From contig KI632513.1 in the NCBI GenBank assembly GCA_000504425.1, positions 1,868,021 through 1,932,020 on the forward strand: a stretch of DNA of 64,000 nucleotides. The letters run 5' to 3'. This DNA is from Rhodopseudomonas palustris JSC-3b (GTDB lineage Bacteria > Pseudomonadota > Alphaproteobacteria > Rhizobiales > Xanthobacteraceae). This document shows positions 10,133-20,917 of the stretch, in pieces; position 1 is the stretch's first letter, and each line of letters opens with the position of its first letter. Under the pieces are notes generated by a model. That model was not told where the DNA came from and made no database searches. It was given only the letters and a program-made list of their open reading frames with translations. The position numbers and the translations under genes are program-made.

Positions 10133-10357
10133 ACGGAAATTCTAACGCTGGTTTAGATCACGGAGCTGCGGCTTGCCAAGCCGCGCTCCCCTTGGTCGCA
10201 GGTTGTTGCACAGCGAAATCTTCGTTCGGCCAACGGATCGATCACAGCGCCGCACCGCCGTTCCACCTCAAAAACAAGTGGCACGCAGCCGCCAATCGCA
10301 CCACTCGAGCGATCCCGAGGCCGCGTTCGCCGTGGCTACGCCCCGCAATCCACCTGC

Positions 10358-10367
10358 TGGCATACCA
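10358..10367. promoter_or_regulatory. Candidate GntR/FCD operator, copy 1
   Basis: TGGCATACCA, a near-palindrome. Its exact reverse complement TGGTATGCCA occurs at 10434-10443, 76 bases away. Regulators of the FCD class often bind TGGT-N2-ACCA-like sites, so autoregulation of the adjacent regulator is plausible. Confidence 0.35.
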
Positions 10368-10433
10368 ATAGCCCGTCCGAAACATACCGCCGCGCTGGCG
10401 CACGCCTTGGTCGCGATCTTGACCACTGGGATT

Positions 10434-10443
10434 TGGTATGCCA
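10434..10443. promoter_or_regulatory. Candidate GntR/FCD operator, copy 2
   Basis: TGGTATGCCA, the inverted partner of 10358-10367, about 85 bases upstream of the chosen regulator start. Confidence 0.35.
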
Positions 10444-10527
10444 CGACTGATTTGCAGAGTGCCCTCGGATGGCTGGGCGCTGTCGCGGCGCTGCGCCGCT
10501 GATCTTGCGATGGCGGGATGGAAGCCG

Positions 10528-11223
10528 ATGGCTGAGGCCGAATTGTCGATCGCCCGCCTGGTGCCGGAGACCAGCTATAAGGTCCGGGCCTATGAGGCGC
10601 TCAAGGATGCCATTTTGAAAATGGACATCTACACGACGCCCGAGCCGGTGATGCTCGACGAGCGTGCGCTCTCCGAACGGCTCGGCGTCAGCCGCACCCC
10701 GATCCGCGAAGCGATCGCCATGCTGGAGCAGGATGGCTTTGTAAAAATCGTGCCGCGGCGCGGCATCATGGTGGTGCGCAAGACCAAGATCGAGATCGTC
10801 GACATGATCCGCGCCTGGGCGGCGCTGGAAAGCATGGCGGCGCGGTTGATCACCGCGGTGGCGCGCAAACGCGACATCGCGGCACTGCGCGACTTCTTCA
10901 AGGATTTTGGCGACGACCGCCGGCCGCAGGATCACATTGAAGAGTATTCACGGGCCAATATCGCCTTTCACCAGGCGCTGATCTCGCTGTCGGAATCGCC
11001 GACGCTGGTCAAGATGACCAACGATATCCTGCTGCATGTGCGCGGCTATCGGCAATTGACCATCGGCCGCGCCGATCGCATCGCCGCCTCGCTGCCCGAA
11101 CATCTGGCGATCATCGAAGCGCTCGAGCAGCGCGACGCCGAAGCCGCCGAACGCCGCTCGCGCGATCACACTTTGGCGCTCGCGACCTATGTCGACACCC
11201 ACGGCCAGGAGCTGATGGCATGA
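10528..11223 (+). CDS. GntR-family transcriptional regulator, FCD domain
   Basis: 231 residues from ATG 10528; ATG 10510 is an alternative. The winged helix-turn-helix occupies about residues 10-75, with ALSERLGVSRTPIREAIAML as the recognition part. The C-terminal FCD ligand domain shows the metal or carboxylate ligand pattern D...H...H (HIEEYSRANIAFHQALI, then EHLAIIEALEQRD). It is followed after 170 bases by formyl-CoA:oxalate CoA-transferase and a ketopantoate-reductase-like gene on the same strand. Control of that pathway by an oxalate- or formate-related ligand is inferred from position. Confidence 0.88.
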   Translation: MAEAELSIARLVPETSYKVRAYEALKDAILKMDIYTTPEPVMLDERALSERLGVSRTPIREAIAMLEQDGFVKIVPRRGIMVVRKTKIEIVDMIRAWAALESMAARLITAVARKRDIAALRDFFKDFGDDRRPQDHIEEYSRANIAFHQALISLSESPTLVKMTNDILLHVRGYRQLTIGRADRIAASLPEHLAIIEALEQRDAEAAERRSRDHTLALATYVDTHGQELMA

Positions 11224-11273
11224 CCGCGCCGCGACCGGTTCACCATTTTGCGTGCGCGATCAGACCGATCCCG

Positions 11274-11358
11274 CGTCATCGCGAGAAGCGAAGCGACCAA
11301 GCAATCCAGCGATCCGTGCTCTGCGCCGCAGGATGGCTTCGCTTCGCTCGCCATGACG
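11274..11358. repeat. Rhizobial intergenic palindromic repeat (RPE-type)
   Basis: Outer arms CGTCATCGCGAGAAGCGAAG and its near reverse complement CTTCGCTTCGCTCGCCATGACG bracket a variable centre. Many Bradyrhizobiaceae genomes carry this class of extragenic palindrome in high copy. It separates the regulator from the CoA-transferase gene and may attenuate transcription. Confidence 0.7.
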
Positions 11359-11393
11359 AGTTGAATTGCAGTTAGAAACGGCGGAGTAACTCG

Positions 11394-12671
11394 ATGACCA
11401 AAGCGCTCGATGGCGTTCGCGTTCTGGATTTCACCCATGTTCAGTCTGGCCCGACCTGCACGCAGCTGCTGGCGTGGTTCGGCGCCGACGTCATCAAGAT
11501 CGAGCGTCCCGGCTCCGGCGACATCACCCGCGGCCAGCTGCAGGACATCCCGCATGTGGACAGCCTGTATTTCACCATGCTGAACCACAACAAGCGTTCG
11601 ATCACGCTCGACACCAAGAACCCCAAGGGCAAGGAACTGCTGACCGAGCTGATCAAGCAATGCGACGTGCTGGTGGAGAATTTCGGACCCGGCGTGCTCG
11701 ATCGCATGGGCTTTCCCTGGGAGACCATTCAAGCGATCAATCCCAAAATGATCGTGGCGTCGATCAAGGGCTTTGGCCCCGGCCCTTATGAAGACTGCAA
11801 GGTCTATGAAAACGTCGCGCAATGCACGGGCGGCGCCGCCTCGACCACCGGCTTTCGCGATGGACCGCCGCTGGTGACCGGCGCGCAGATCGGCGATTCC
11901 GGCACCGGGCTGCATCTCGCGCTCGGCATCGTCACCGCACTCTATCAACGCACCCGCACCGGCCGCGGCCAGCGCGTCACAGCGGCGATGCAGGATGGCG
12001 TTTTGAACCTGACCCGCGTCAAGCTGCGCGACCAGCAGCGGCTGGCCCATGGCCCGCTCAAGGAATACAGCCAGTTTGGCGAAGACATCCCGTTCGGCGA
12101 AGCGGTGCCGCGCGCTGGCAATGATTCCGGCGGCGGCCAGCCCGGCCGTATTCTGAAATGCAAGGGCTGGGAGACCGACCCGAACGCCTACATCTATGTC
12201 ATCACCCAGGCGCCGGTGTGGGAGAAGATTTGCGACGTGATCGGCGAGCCGGACTGGAAGACCCATCCCGACTACGCCAAGCCGGCCGCGCGGCTCAAAC
12301 ACCTCAACGCGATCTTCGCCCGCATCGAACAATGGACCATGACCAAGACCAAGTTCGAGGCCATGGACATTTTGAATGAGCACGACATTCCGTGCGGCCC
12401 GATCCTGTCGATGAAGGAACTGATGGAAGACGAATCGCTGCGCGCCACCGGCACGGTGGTCGAGGTCGATCATCCCACGCGCGGCAAATATCTGTCGGTC
12501 GGCAACCCGATCAAAATGTCGGACAGCCCGACCGAGGTGAAACGTTCGCCGCTGCTCGGCGAGCACACCGATGAGATTTTGCGCGAGGTGCTCGGCTTTT
12601 CCGACGCGCAGCTCGCCGATGCCCGCGCCTCCGGCGCGCTAGATCCGCAGCGCCAGGCCGCCGCCGAATAG
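11394..12671 (+). CDS. frc: Formyl-CoA:oxalate CoA-transferase
   Basis: 425 residues, a class III CoA-transferase of the CaiB/BaiF family. It moves CoA from formyl-CoA to oxalate, giving oxalyl-CoA for decarboxylation in the cytoplasm. The N-terminus ([20 protein letters not shown]), the catalytic aspartate at residue 168 in [10 protein letters not shown] and the glycine loop SGGGQPGR near residue 245 fit formyl-CoA transferase rather than other CaiB-like enzymes. Length matches the family. The partner oxalyl-CoA decarboxylase gene is not in this window. A regulator lies upstream and a reductase downstream. Confidence 0.93.
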   Translation: MTKALDGVRVLDFTHVQSGPTCTQLLAWFGADVIKIERPGSGDITRGQLQDIPHVDSLYFTMLNHNKRSITLDTKNPKGKELLTELIKQCDVLVENFGPGVLDRMGFPWETIQAINPKMIVASIKGFGPGPYEDCKVYENVAQCTGGAASTTGFRDGPPLVTGAQIGDSGTGLHLALGIVTALYQRTRTGRGQRVTAAMQDGVLNLTRVKLRDQQRLAHGPLKEYSQFGEDIPFGEAVPRAGNDSGGGQPGRILKCKGWETDPNAYIYVITQAPVWEKICDVIGEPDWKTHPDYAKPAARLKHLNAIFARIEQWTMTKTKFEAMDILNEHDIPCGPILSMKELMEDESLRATGTVVEVDHPTRGKYLSVGNPIKMSDSPTEVKRSPLLGEHTDEILREVLGFSDAQLADARASGALDPQRQAAAE

Positions 12672-12731
12672 GCAATGATGGCGGTGCGCGGCGTTCGATT
12701 TGTTTGAGACCAGATTGGCTGGGAGGTTGCT

Positions 12732-13706
12732 TTGAAGGTGTGCATCTACGGCGCCGGCGCGATCGGCGGCTATCTTGGCGTGCAATTGGCGCAGACCGAC
12801 GCCGAGGTCAGTCTGGTGGCGCGCGGCGCCCATCTCGAAGCGATGCAGCAGAACGGCCTGAAACTGCTGATCGGCGACCAGCAGCGCGTCGAAAAGGTGC
12901 GCGCCACGGCCAATCCCGCCGAACTTGGCGTGCAGGATGTCGTGATCATCTGCCTGAAGGCGCATTCCATCACCGGCGCGATCGATGCGATGAAGCCATT
13001 GCTCGGCTCGCACACCCGGATCGTCACCGCGGTGAACGGCATTCCCTATTGGTACTTCTATCGGCACGGCAATCAGTTCGAAGGCACGACGCTGGAGAGC
13101 ATCGACCCGGGCGGCCGGCAGTGGCGCGAGCTCGGCCCGGAGCGCGGCATCGGCTGCATCGTCTATCCGGCCACCGAGCTGGAAAGCCCGGGCGTGATCC
13201 GGCACATCTATGGCGATAAGTTTCCGATCGGCGAGCCGTCTGGCGAGAGCACGGCCGACGTCGAGCGCTTGTCAAAAATGTTCGAGGCCGCCGGGCTGAA
13301 GGCGCCGGTGCTGGACCGGATTCGCGATGAGATCTGGCTGAAACTGTGGGGCAATGTCTGCTTCAATCCGATCAGCGCGCTGACCCACGCCACGCTCGAT
13401 GTGATCTGCTCCGATCCGGCGACGCGCGCGCTGTCGAAAGCGATGATGCTGGAGACCCAGGCGATCGCCGAGACTTTTGGCGTGAAATTCCGGGTCGATG
13501 TCGAACGCCGCATCGAAGGCGCCCGCAAGGTCGGTGCGCACAAGACCTCGATGTTGCAGGACCTGGAGCGCGGCCGGCCGATGGAGATCGATCCGCTGGT
13601 CACCGTCGTTCAGGAGATGGGGCGGCTCACCGGCATTCCGACCCCGGCGATCGATGCCGTGCTCGGCCTGGTGATCCAGCGCGCCAAGGTCGCGGGACTA
13701 TATTGA
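12732..13706 (+). CDS. Ketopantoate reductase-like (ApbA/PanE) dehydrogenase
   Basis: 324 residues from a TTG start preceded by GGGAGG five bases upstream. The N-terminal NADP-binding motif is CIYGAGAIGGYLG. The catalytic lysine is in ICLKAHS near residue 78, the conserved asparagine in TAVNGIPYW, and the C-terminal domain has the second lysine in EIWLKLWGNVCFNPISALT near residue 205. Classical PanE makes pantoate for coenzyme A. Here the gene follows frc with 60 bases between, so a specialised 2-oxoacid reductase in that pathway is also possible. Confidence 0.82.
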   Translation: MKVCIYGAGAIGGYLGVQLAQTDAEVSLVARGAHLEAMQQNGLKLLIGDQQRVEKVRATANPAELGVQDVVIICLKAHSITGAIDAMKPLLGSHTRIVTAVNGIPYWYFYRHGNQFEGTTLESIDPGGRQWRELGPERGIGCIVYPATELESPGVIRHIYGDKFPIGEPSGESTADVERLSKMFEAAGLKAPVLDRIRDEIWLKLWGNVCFNPISALTHATLDVICSDPATRALSKAMMLETQAIAETFGVKFRVDVERRIEGARKVGAHKTSMLQDLERGRPMEIDPLVTVVQEMGRLTGIPTPAIDAVLGLVIQRAKVAGLY

Positions 13707-13856
13707 CGCAGTCTCAGCGGTGGTGATGGCAACGGCGCGCCGGCCTGCTGTTGCCGTCGCCGTTGTTCGGAACCAATCCTAGATCGACCGCCCGCAAGCG
13801 CGGCCGCCACTAGCAGGCGCTTTTCCGATCGCGATCGCCCTGCTAAACCCGCGCGC

Positions 13857-15239
13857 ATGAGCGAGAACGCCGCCGCCACCAAGGCCCGTGTTGCTGCCGT
13901 GTCCGTGCTGGCGAGCGCCAGCATGGCCGCGGCCAAATTCGCTATTGGCATTGCCATTGGCAGTCTCGCGCTGATCTCCGAAGCGCTGCATAGCTCGATC
14001 GACCTCGTGGCAACGATCGTCACCTGGTTTGTGGTGCGGGTCTCGGATCGGCCGGCCGACGAGGCTCACCATTACGGCCACGGCAAATTCGAAAGCCTGT
14101 CGGCGCTCGGCGTGATCGCGCTGCTCTATGTGCTGGCGGGCGGCATTTTGGTGGAAGCCTATAGCCGGCTGAGCGAAGGAGCGCCGCCGCCGGCGTTCTC
14201 GCCGCTGGCATTCGGCATCCTGTTCGTGGACATTGTCGTCAATCTGTGGCGCGCCCGTGCGTTGCATCGCACCGCGGTCGCCACCAAGAGCCAGGCGCTG
14301 GCCGCCGACGCCCTGCACTTCGCCTCCGACGTCTTGAGTTCGTTCGCGGTGATCGCGGGCCTCGCACTATCGGCGTTCGGCTATGTCTGGGGCGACGCCG
14401 CGGCCGCGATCGGCATCGCGGTGATGATCTCGGCGCTCGGCTATCGGCTGGGCCGCTCCACCATCCAGACCCTGCTCGACCGCGCCCCCGATGGCGTGTC
14501 GGACCAGGCGCGCGCCGCAATCGGCGCGGTGCCCGGCGTGGTCGGCGTCGAACGGCTGCGGGTGCGAATGGTCGGCCCGACCCATTTCATCGACGCCGAC
14601 GTGCAGGTGCCGCGCAGCTATCCGGCCGATCGCATCGCCGAGATCAAGCGCCGCGCCCAGGAGGCGGTGACCGCGCTGCTCGACCACACCGACCTCACCT
14701 TCACCGCGATTCCGGTGGCGCATAGCAACGAGAGCGTGCGCGAGCGGATCATGGTGATCGCCCGCAACTCCGGCCTCGCGGTGCATCACGTCACGGTGCA
14801 CGATCTCGGCGGCAAGCTCACGGTGTCGATCGATCTCGAAGTGGATGGCGAGCTGCCGTTGATCGAGGCGCACGACATCGCTCACAGGCTCGAGGACAGT
14901 ATCCGCGAGGAATTCGGCACCGATGTCGAGGTCGATACCCATATCGAGCCGATGGAGCCGGAGATGCCGCACGGCACCGACGCTGCGCCGGCCCGGGTCG
15001 CCGAGATCAAGCAGGCGCTGTCACGGTTCGCCTCCAACAGCGTGATCCATGACATTCATAGCGTGCGGGTGCGCGACACCGAAGGCGGCGAGATCGTCAA
15101 CTTCCATTGCCGCGCCGCGCCCTCGATGACCGTGATCACGGTGCATGAGCATTGCGATGAGATCGAACGCGAGCTGCGCCGCGCGTTCCCGACGGTGAAG
15201 CGTGTGATTAGTCACGCCGAACCGCCGAATGCCGATTGA
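13857..15239 (+). CDS. Cation diffusion facilitator transporter with a doubled C-terminal domain
   Basis: 460 residues. Six membrane helices cover about residues 15-205. The metal-site aspartates lie in HSSIDLVATIV (helix 2) and HFASDVLSSFAV (helix 5), and the HHYGHGKFESL loop is typical of Zn/Fe/Mn exporters. A first cytoplasmic dimerisation domain runs to about residue 290 (DRAPDGVSDQARAAIG...). About 160 further residues look like a second domain of the same fold, so the protein is much longer than the roughly 300 residues of a standard CDF. It should export divalent metal by proton antiport at the inner membrane. The metal cannot be read from the sequence. Confidence 0.9.
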   Translation: MSENAAATKARVAAVSVLASASMAAAKFAIGIAIGSLALISEALHSSIDLVATIVTWFVVRVSDRPADEAHHYGHGKFESLSALGVIALLYVLAGGILVEAYSRLSEGAPPPAFSPLAFGILFVDIVVNLWRARALHRTAVATKSQALAADALHFASDVLSSFAVIAGLALSAFGYVWGDAAAAIGIAVMISALGYRLGRSTIQTLLDRAPDGVSDQARAAIGAVPGVVGVERLRVRMVGPTHFIDADVQVPRSYPADRIAEIKRRAQEAVTALLDHTDLTFTAIPVAHSNESVRERIMVIARNSGLAVHHVTVHDLGGKLTVSIDLEVDGELPLIEAHDIAHRLEDSIREEFGTDVEVDTHIEPMEPEMPHGTDAAPARVAEIKQALSRFASNSVIHDIHSVRVRDTEGGEIVNFHCRAAPSMTVITVHEHCDEIERELRRAFPTVKRVISHAEPPNAD

Positions 15240-15354
15240 TCGGGAACCTGTCGGCTGCGAATAATGCAGCCGGAATCATTAACCGTTCTCGTTTCGGACT
15301 CACCAGATCACTTCGACGTGTCGCTATTTCGCATTGGACAAGATATTTTTCGCG

Positions 15355-15370
15355 TTAAGGATTTGTTGAC
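15355..15370 (+). promoter_or_regulatory. CtrA-like box upstream of the PleC-type kinase
   Basis: TTAA-N7-TTGAC, one base from the consensus TTAA-N7-TTAAC, about 104-119 bases upstream of the kinase start. A half site ATTAACCG also occurs near 15279. Confidence 0.42.
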
Positions 15371-15473
15371 TCTCGACAGGCTGCGAAAACTCGATTCAAA
15401 TCGGCTCGATTCGAGGCGGCCGGGGGGCTGTTCGGACACTTCAGGTTTGGGCAATCCGTTGGGGGCCAAAGGT

Positions 15474-17789
<2,316 letters not shown>

Positions 17790-17913
17790 GCGCCATCGCC
17801 CGCCCCCCCCCGGCAGCTCAAGTTCGACATCCAGCGCTCAGCCCGAAGCAGCGCCTGCGTCTCCCCACATTGCTCGCGGCGGCCAACTGAGAGCGGCGCT
17901 GCGACACAACAAA

Positions 17914-17947
17914 CAGCCCCGCGCACATCGCTGTGCTCGCGGGGCTG
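17914..17947 (-). terminator. Rho-independent-like terminator after the outer-membrane gene
   Basis: Perfect 10-bp arms CAGCCCCGCG and CGCGGGGCTG, 42 bases beyond the stop of the leftward barrel gene. On that strand TTTGTTGTG follows the stem. Confidence 0.65.
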
Positions 17948-17988
17948 CAAAGATCAAGACGGCCTGATGGCGCGCAGGCCGAGACGGT

Positions 17989-18924
17989 TTACTTGGTGAT
18001 CAACGGACGCTGCGGCGCCGGCGCATCTGGATTCCACAGCGGGACAATCACACGCGTCCAGAACCGGGTATCGTAACCGGCATAATTGGTCTCGGCGACG
18101 TCGCGGGTCAGATAGAACTGGGTGATGACGGGGCCGAAATTATAGCCGACCAGACCGCCGAGCGCGAATTGGCTCTGCTTCTTGCCATAGAGGCCGAGCG
18201 TTCGCAGCGGCGACGGCGACCCAAGATCGGTCGATCCGTAGCCGACCAGACCCACTTCCCATTTGTTGATATGGCGGCTCACCGAAAAGTCGATCTGAGC
18301 CGTGTCGGGCTGAATCGCAACGCCGGTGTTGCGGTCATTGCCGCTGCTGGAATAGGTGAAATTGGCGGTCAAACTCCAATTGTCGCGATTATAGGCCAGC
18401 GTCGCGAGTTCCAGGAACGTCCAGTAATTGCCGCCCAGATTCAGCGTATTGCCGAGCCTGGTATCAACCGGCGCAAACGCACCGACATAATTGGCAAAGC
18501 CCCAGCCACCGCCGAGATCCCACGCGACGCCGACCAGTGCGGCGGGATTGTAGAAATCGCGCCACGAGCTGGCCAAACCACCCGTGGTGTTCGGATTCAC
18601 GCCAACGGCAAGCTCGGGGACGATACCGAGCACCTCAACGCGCCCACCAAGAATCTTGAACGGCGTTGACCAGGCCACCACCGGAATATTCACCCCTGCA
18701 TCGATGGTCGGCGAGCCCGCCTTGGAGCGCTCGAAATAGGTCGCAGTGTTGATGAAGTACACGCCTTCAGGCAGCGGCGAGCCGAGCGCGATTCCGGCGG
18801 TCCAGCCAGCAGGACTGACAGGATCAGCCACGGCACTACCAACAGCCGCAAGCGTCACAGCCGCGGTCACAAGCCATTTTTTGGCGAAATGAACTGACTT
18901 CGCAATTGTTCGAGCGTTCGACAC
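17989..18924 (-). CDS. Outer-membrane beta-barrel protein (SphA/MetA-pathway 'transporter' family)
   Basis: 311 residues from a GTG at 18924 with GGGGGAC just upstream; the frame continues open to 19014 but lacks a ribosome site there. The signal peptide (KKWLVTAAVTLAAVGSAVA) is followed by alternating aromatic and hydrophobic strands such as YWTFLELATLAYNRDNWSLT and VGLVGYGSTDLG, and the sequence stays strand-rich to near the C-terminus. Similar proteins are encoded next to aromatic or hydrocarbon catabolism genes and are thought to pass hydrophobic compounds. No catabolic genes adjoin it here. It has its own terminator. Confidence 0.8.
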   Translation of the reverse strand: MSNARTIAKSVHFAKKWLVTAAVTLAAVGSAVADPVSPAGWTAGIALGSPLPEGVYFINTATYFERSKAGSPTIDAGVNIPVVAWSTPFKILGGRVEVLGIVPELAVGVNPNTTGGLASSWRDFYNPAALVGVAWDLGGGWGFANYVGAFAPVDTRLGNTLNLGGNYWTFLELATLAYNRDNWSLTANFTYSSSGNDRNTGVAIQPDTAQIDFSVSRHINKWEVGLVGYGSTDLGSPSPLRTLGLYGKKQSQFALGGLVGYNFGPVITQFYLTRDVAETNYAGYDTRFWTRVIVPLWNPDAPAPQRPLITK

Positions 18925-19452
18925 GACGTCCCCCAAAGATAAAAATGATCGCTGGTGATGAGCTGTCGGTACCTGCTCGCTCGGCGAGTCATGGCCAGAC
19001 AAAGACTGCATCACTTGACTGTGAGGCTAGTCGATTTCGTCACAAAACAAATTTCAAATAACCGACGGTTAGTAATGAGCGAATCCACCAGCACGCCGAC
19101 GACAAACGATTTCTGCTGATCGACCTCCGCGCTGACAGTACGGCCATCATCCATCGCCGTTGCATGACGATCATTTGCCAGCTTCGCCGAAAGGCACGAT
19201 CTGATGTGAGATGCTGTGATGGTCCGTGGAATGACGGCTACCTTTAACGCGCGCAGGGCAGACGATTGTTCTGCCGCATAGTCGCAGCGTAGCACGATGA
19301 TGTGCGTGCCCCCGCTCTCGCGCGGGACTGCAAGCGCGGCGCACCATCGATGCGATCGGGTCGTATCAATGACCGTCATACCCACGTCTGTCGCTTGTAT
19401 CGACGTCTTGAAATCGCGGCCAGATCAGAGACGTGGATGACCGTGACGAGCC
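18925..19452. other. Intergenic region left of the insertion sequence, no gene seen
   Basis: About 530 bases lower in GC than the surroundings. An open frame at 19011-19385 has no recognisable product or ribosome site. I see nothing else I can support except the left target duplication. Confidence 0.5.
19444..19452. repeat. Left target-site duplication of the IS4-family element
   Basis: TGACGAGCC, repeated at 20718-20726 directly outside the other inverted repeat. A tenth base, C, also matches on both sides. Confidence 0.8.
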
Positions 19453-20717
19453 CACGGCTGTCCGGTTGAGTATTTGTAGACAAAGCGCATGGCGTTGATT
19501 CTTCTGCGTCCCGAACGTCTAGCAGCGTTTCTGGACACGGGAGAAGACCACGCCATGCGGCATCACAATAGCGTATTTCATTCGGTGTTAAAGCACGTGC
19601 CGTGGCATGTGTTTGACCGGTTGGTGACCGAGCACGGCGCCGATGCACGGGTGCGTCGGTTGTCCACGCATGATCAGTTCATCGCGCTGCTGTACGGCCA
19701 ATTGTCCGGAGCGCAGAGCCTACGCGAGATCGAAGGCGGCCTCGCTAGCCATGCCAACCGGCTTTACCATCTCGGCGCCCGTGCCGCGTCGCGCTCGACG
19801 TTGGCGGACGCCAATGCGAGGCGGCCGAATGCAGTGTTCGCCAGCTTGTTTTCTGACCTGGTCCAGCGGGCTGGACGCGGGCTGCGGCGCAAGGTCGGCG
19901 AAGCGGTGCATCTGGTGGATTCGACCGGGCTGCGACTGAGCCATCTCAGCGCTGATTGGGCGCGGTTTTCCGACGGCGTTTGCGGCGCCAAGCTGCACAT
20001 CGTCTACGATGCCGACGGCGAGCACCCCGTCGATGCCGTCGTGACGCCGGCCCGAGTGAACGACATCACTGTCGCCAAGACGCTGCCGATCGCTGCCGGC
20101 GCAACCTACGTGTTCGATCTGGGCTACTACAATTACGCTTGGTGGGCCGAACTCGACGCCAAGGGGTGTCGTATCGTCACGCGGCTCAAGTCCAACACAA
20201 AGCTGAGCGTCGTGAAGACCAACCCGGTTGAGGACGCCGCAATCCTCTCCGACCGCATCGGCCATCTGCCCGCTCGCCTCGCGGCAAGCCGCCGCAATCC
20301 GTTTCAAGAGCCGGTCCGCGAGATCCGCGTGCGGATCGACAGCGGCAAGATCCTGCGCATCATCAGCAACGACATCGATGCGCCTGCCGCCGAGATCGCA
20401 GCCCTCTACAAACGCCGCTGGCAGGTCGAGCTGTTCTTCCGCTGGATCAAACAGACATTGAAGATCAAACACTTCCTCGGCACATCCGAAAACGCCGTGC
20501 GCATCCAAATCGCCGTGGCCCTGATCGCTTTCCTGCTGCTGCGCCTCGCTTACGCGACACAGAGCGCTGTCGACAGCCTGCTCGCCTTCACTCGCCTTGT
20601 CCGTACCAACCTCATGCACAGACGCTCGATCGACGCCTTGCTCGAACCGCCGCCGACAATCGAAGATCAGCGACAGTTGAGCTTCAGTCTATGTTGAGGC
20701 CGAACCGGACAGCAGTG
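19453..20717 (+). mobile_element. Complete IS4-family insertion sequence, 1265 bp
   Basis: Terminal inverted repeats CACGGCTGTCCGGTT (19453-19467) and AACCGGACAGCAGTG (20703-20717) match at 14 of 15 positions when one is reversed. They enclose one transposase gene. A 9- or 10-bp direct repeat TGACGAGCC(C) flanks both ends, in the size range known for IS4 elements. Both ends, the duplication and the transposase frame are intact, so the copy looks recent and possibly active. It sits between the outer-membrane gene and glnE and breaks neither. Confidence 0.92.
19555..20697 (+). CDS. IS4-family DDE transposase
   Basis: 380 residues. The start at 19555 is preceded by GGAGAAGACCACGCC and begins where homology does (MRHHNSVFHSVLKHVPWHVF); an upstream ATG at 19489 would add 22 residues. 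An N-terminal DUF4372-like region is followed by the DDE core: first aspartate in HLVDSTGLRLS, second in YVFDLGYYNY, and the catalytic glutamate in the Y-(2)-R-(3)-E-(6)-K signature YKRRWQVELFFRWIK. The reading frame is intact. The stop lies just inside the right inverted repeat. Confidence 0.93.
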   Translation: MRHHNSVFHSVLKHVPWHVFDRLVTEHGADARVRRLSTHDQFIALLYGQLSGAQSLREIEGGLASHANRLYHLGARAASRSTLADANARRPNAVFASLFSDLVQRAGRGLRRKVGEAVHLVDSTGLRLSHLSADWARFSDGVCGAKLHIVYDADGEHPVDAVVTPARVNDITVAKTLPIAAGATYVFDLGYYNYAWWAELDAKGCRIVTRLKSNTKLSVVKTNPVEDAAILSDRIGHLPARLAASRRNPFQEPVREIRVRIDSGKILRIISNDIDAPAAEIAALYKRRWQVELFFRWIKQTLKIKHFLGTSENAVRIQIAVALIAFLLLRLAYATQSAVDSLLAFTRLVRTNLMHRRSIDALLEPPPTIEDQRQLSFSLC

Positions 20718-20726
20718 TGACGAGCC
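20718..20726. repeat. Right target-site duplication of the IS4-family element
   Basis: TGACGAGCC, identical to 19444-19452. Confidence 0.8.
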
Positions 20727-20737
20727 CGGGCATGACG

Positions 20738-20770
20738 TGCGGATAGGTTGGCACCAATCGCCGTTGGTAT
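20738..20770. repeat. Copy 2 of the 33-bp dispersed repeat
   Basis: Matches bases 1-33 at 31 of 33 positions. It lies 11 bases outside the right target duplication, so it is not part of the insertion sequence and belonged to the pre-insertion site. Confidence 0.6.
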
Positions 20771-20917
20771 GGAAGGACGCATCGGCCTGCTGCGCGGCTT
20801 CATGGCAGGATTGCCATCATCCGACGGATGACCGGGGAACGCTTTCAGATTGCGACCGCATCCAGTGCACGTCACACCGGCGCGCGCCCATCCGCGCCGG
20901 CCCGAGGCGGGTTCGCT

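Larger units (their letters stand above)
9986..10527. promoter_or_regulatory. Divergent control region between kup and the GntR-type regulator
   Basis: A 542-base region without a gene I can support; the open frames here lack ribosome sites and family features. It includes a CtrA-type box near kup and two TGGTATGCCA-type half palindromes near the regulator, both listed separately. Confidence 0.5.

Noticed and set aside
10030-10371. A 113-codon rightward frame upstream of the GntR regulator
   Set aside because: Lies across regulatory motifs, has low-complexity mixed composition and no ribosome site or family.
17803-17811. Run of nine C bases after the PleC-like gene
   Set aside because: It lies between convergent genes, outside any frame or promoter, so phase variation is not supported.
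19011-19385. A 124-codon leftward frame near the insertion sequence
   Set aside because: No ribosome site, no recognisable product, and codon use unlike neighbours.
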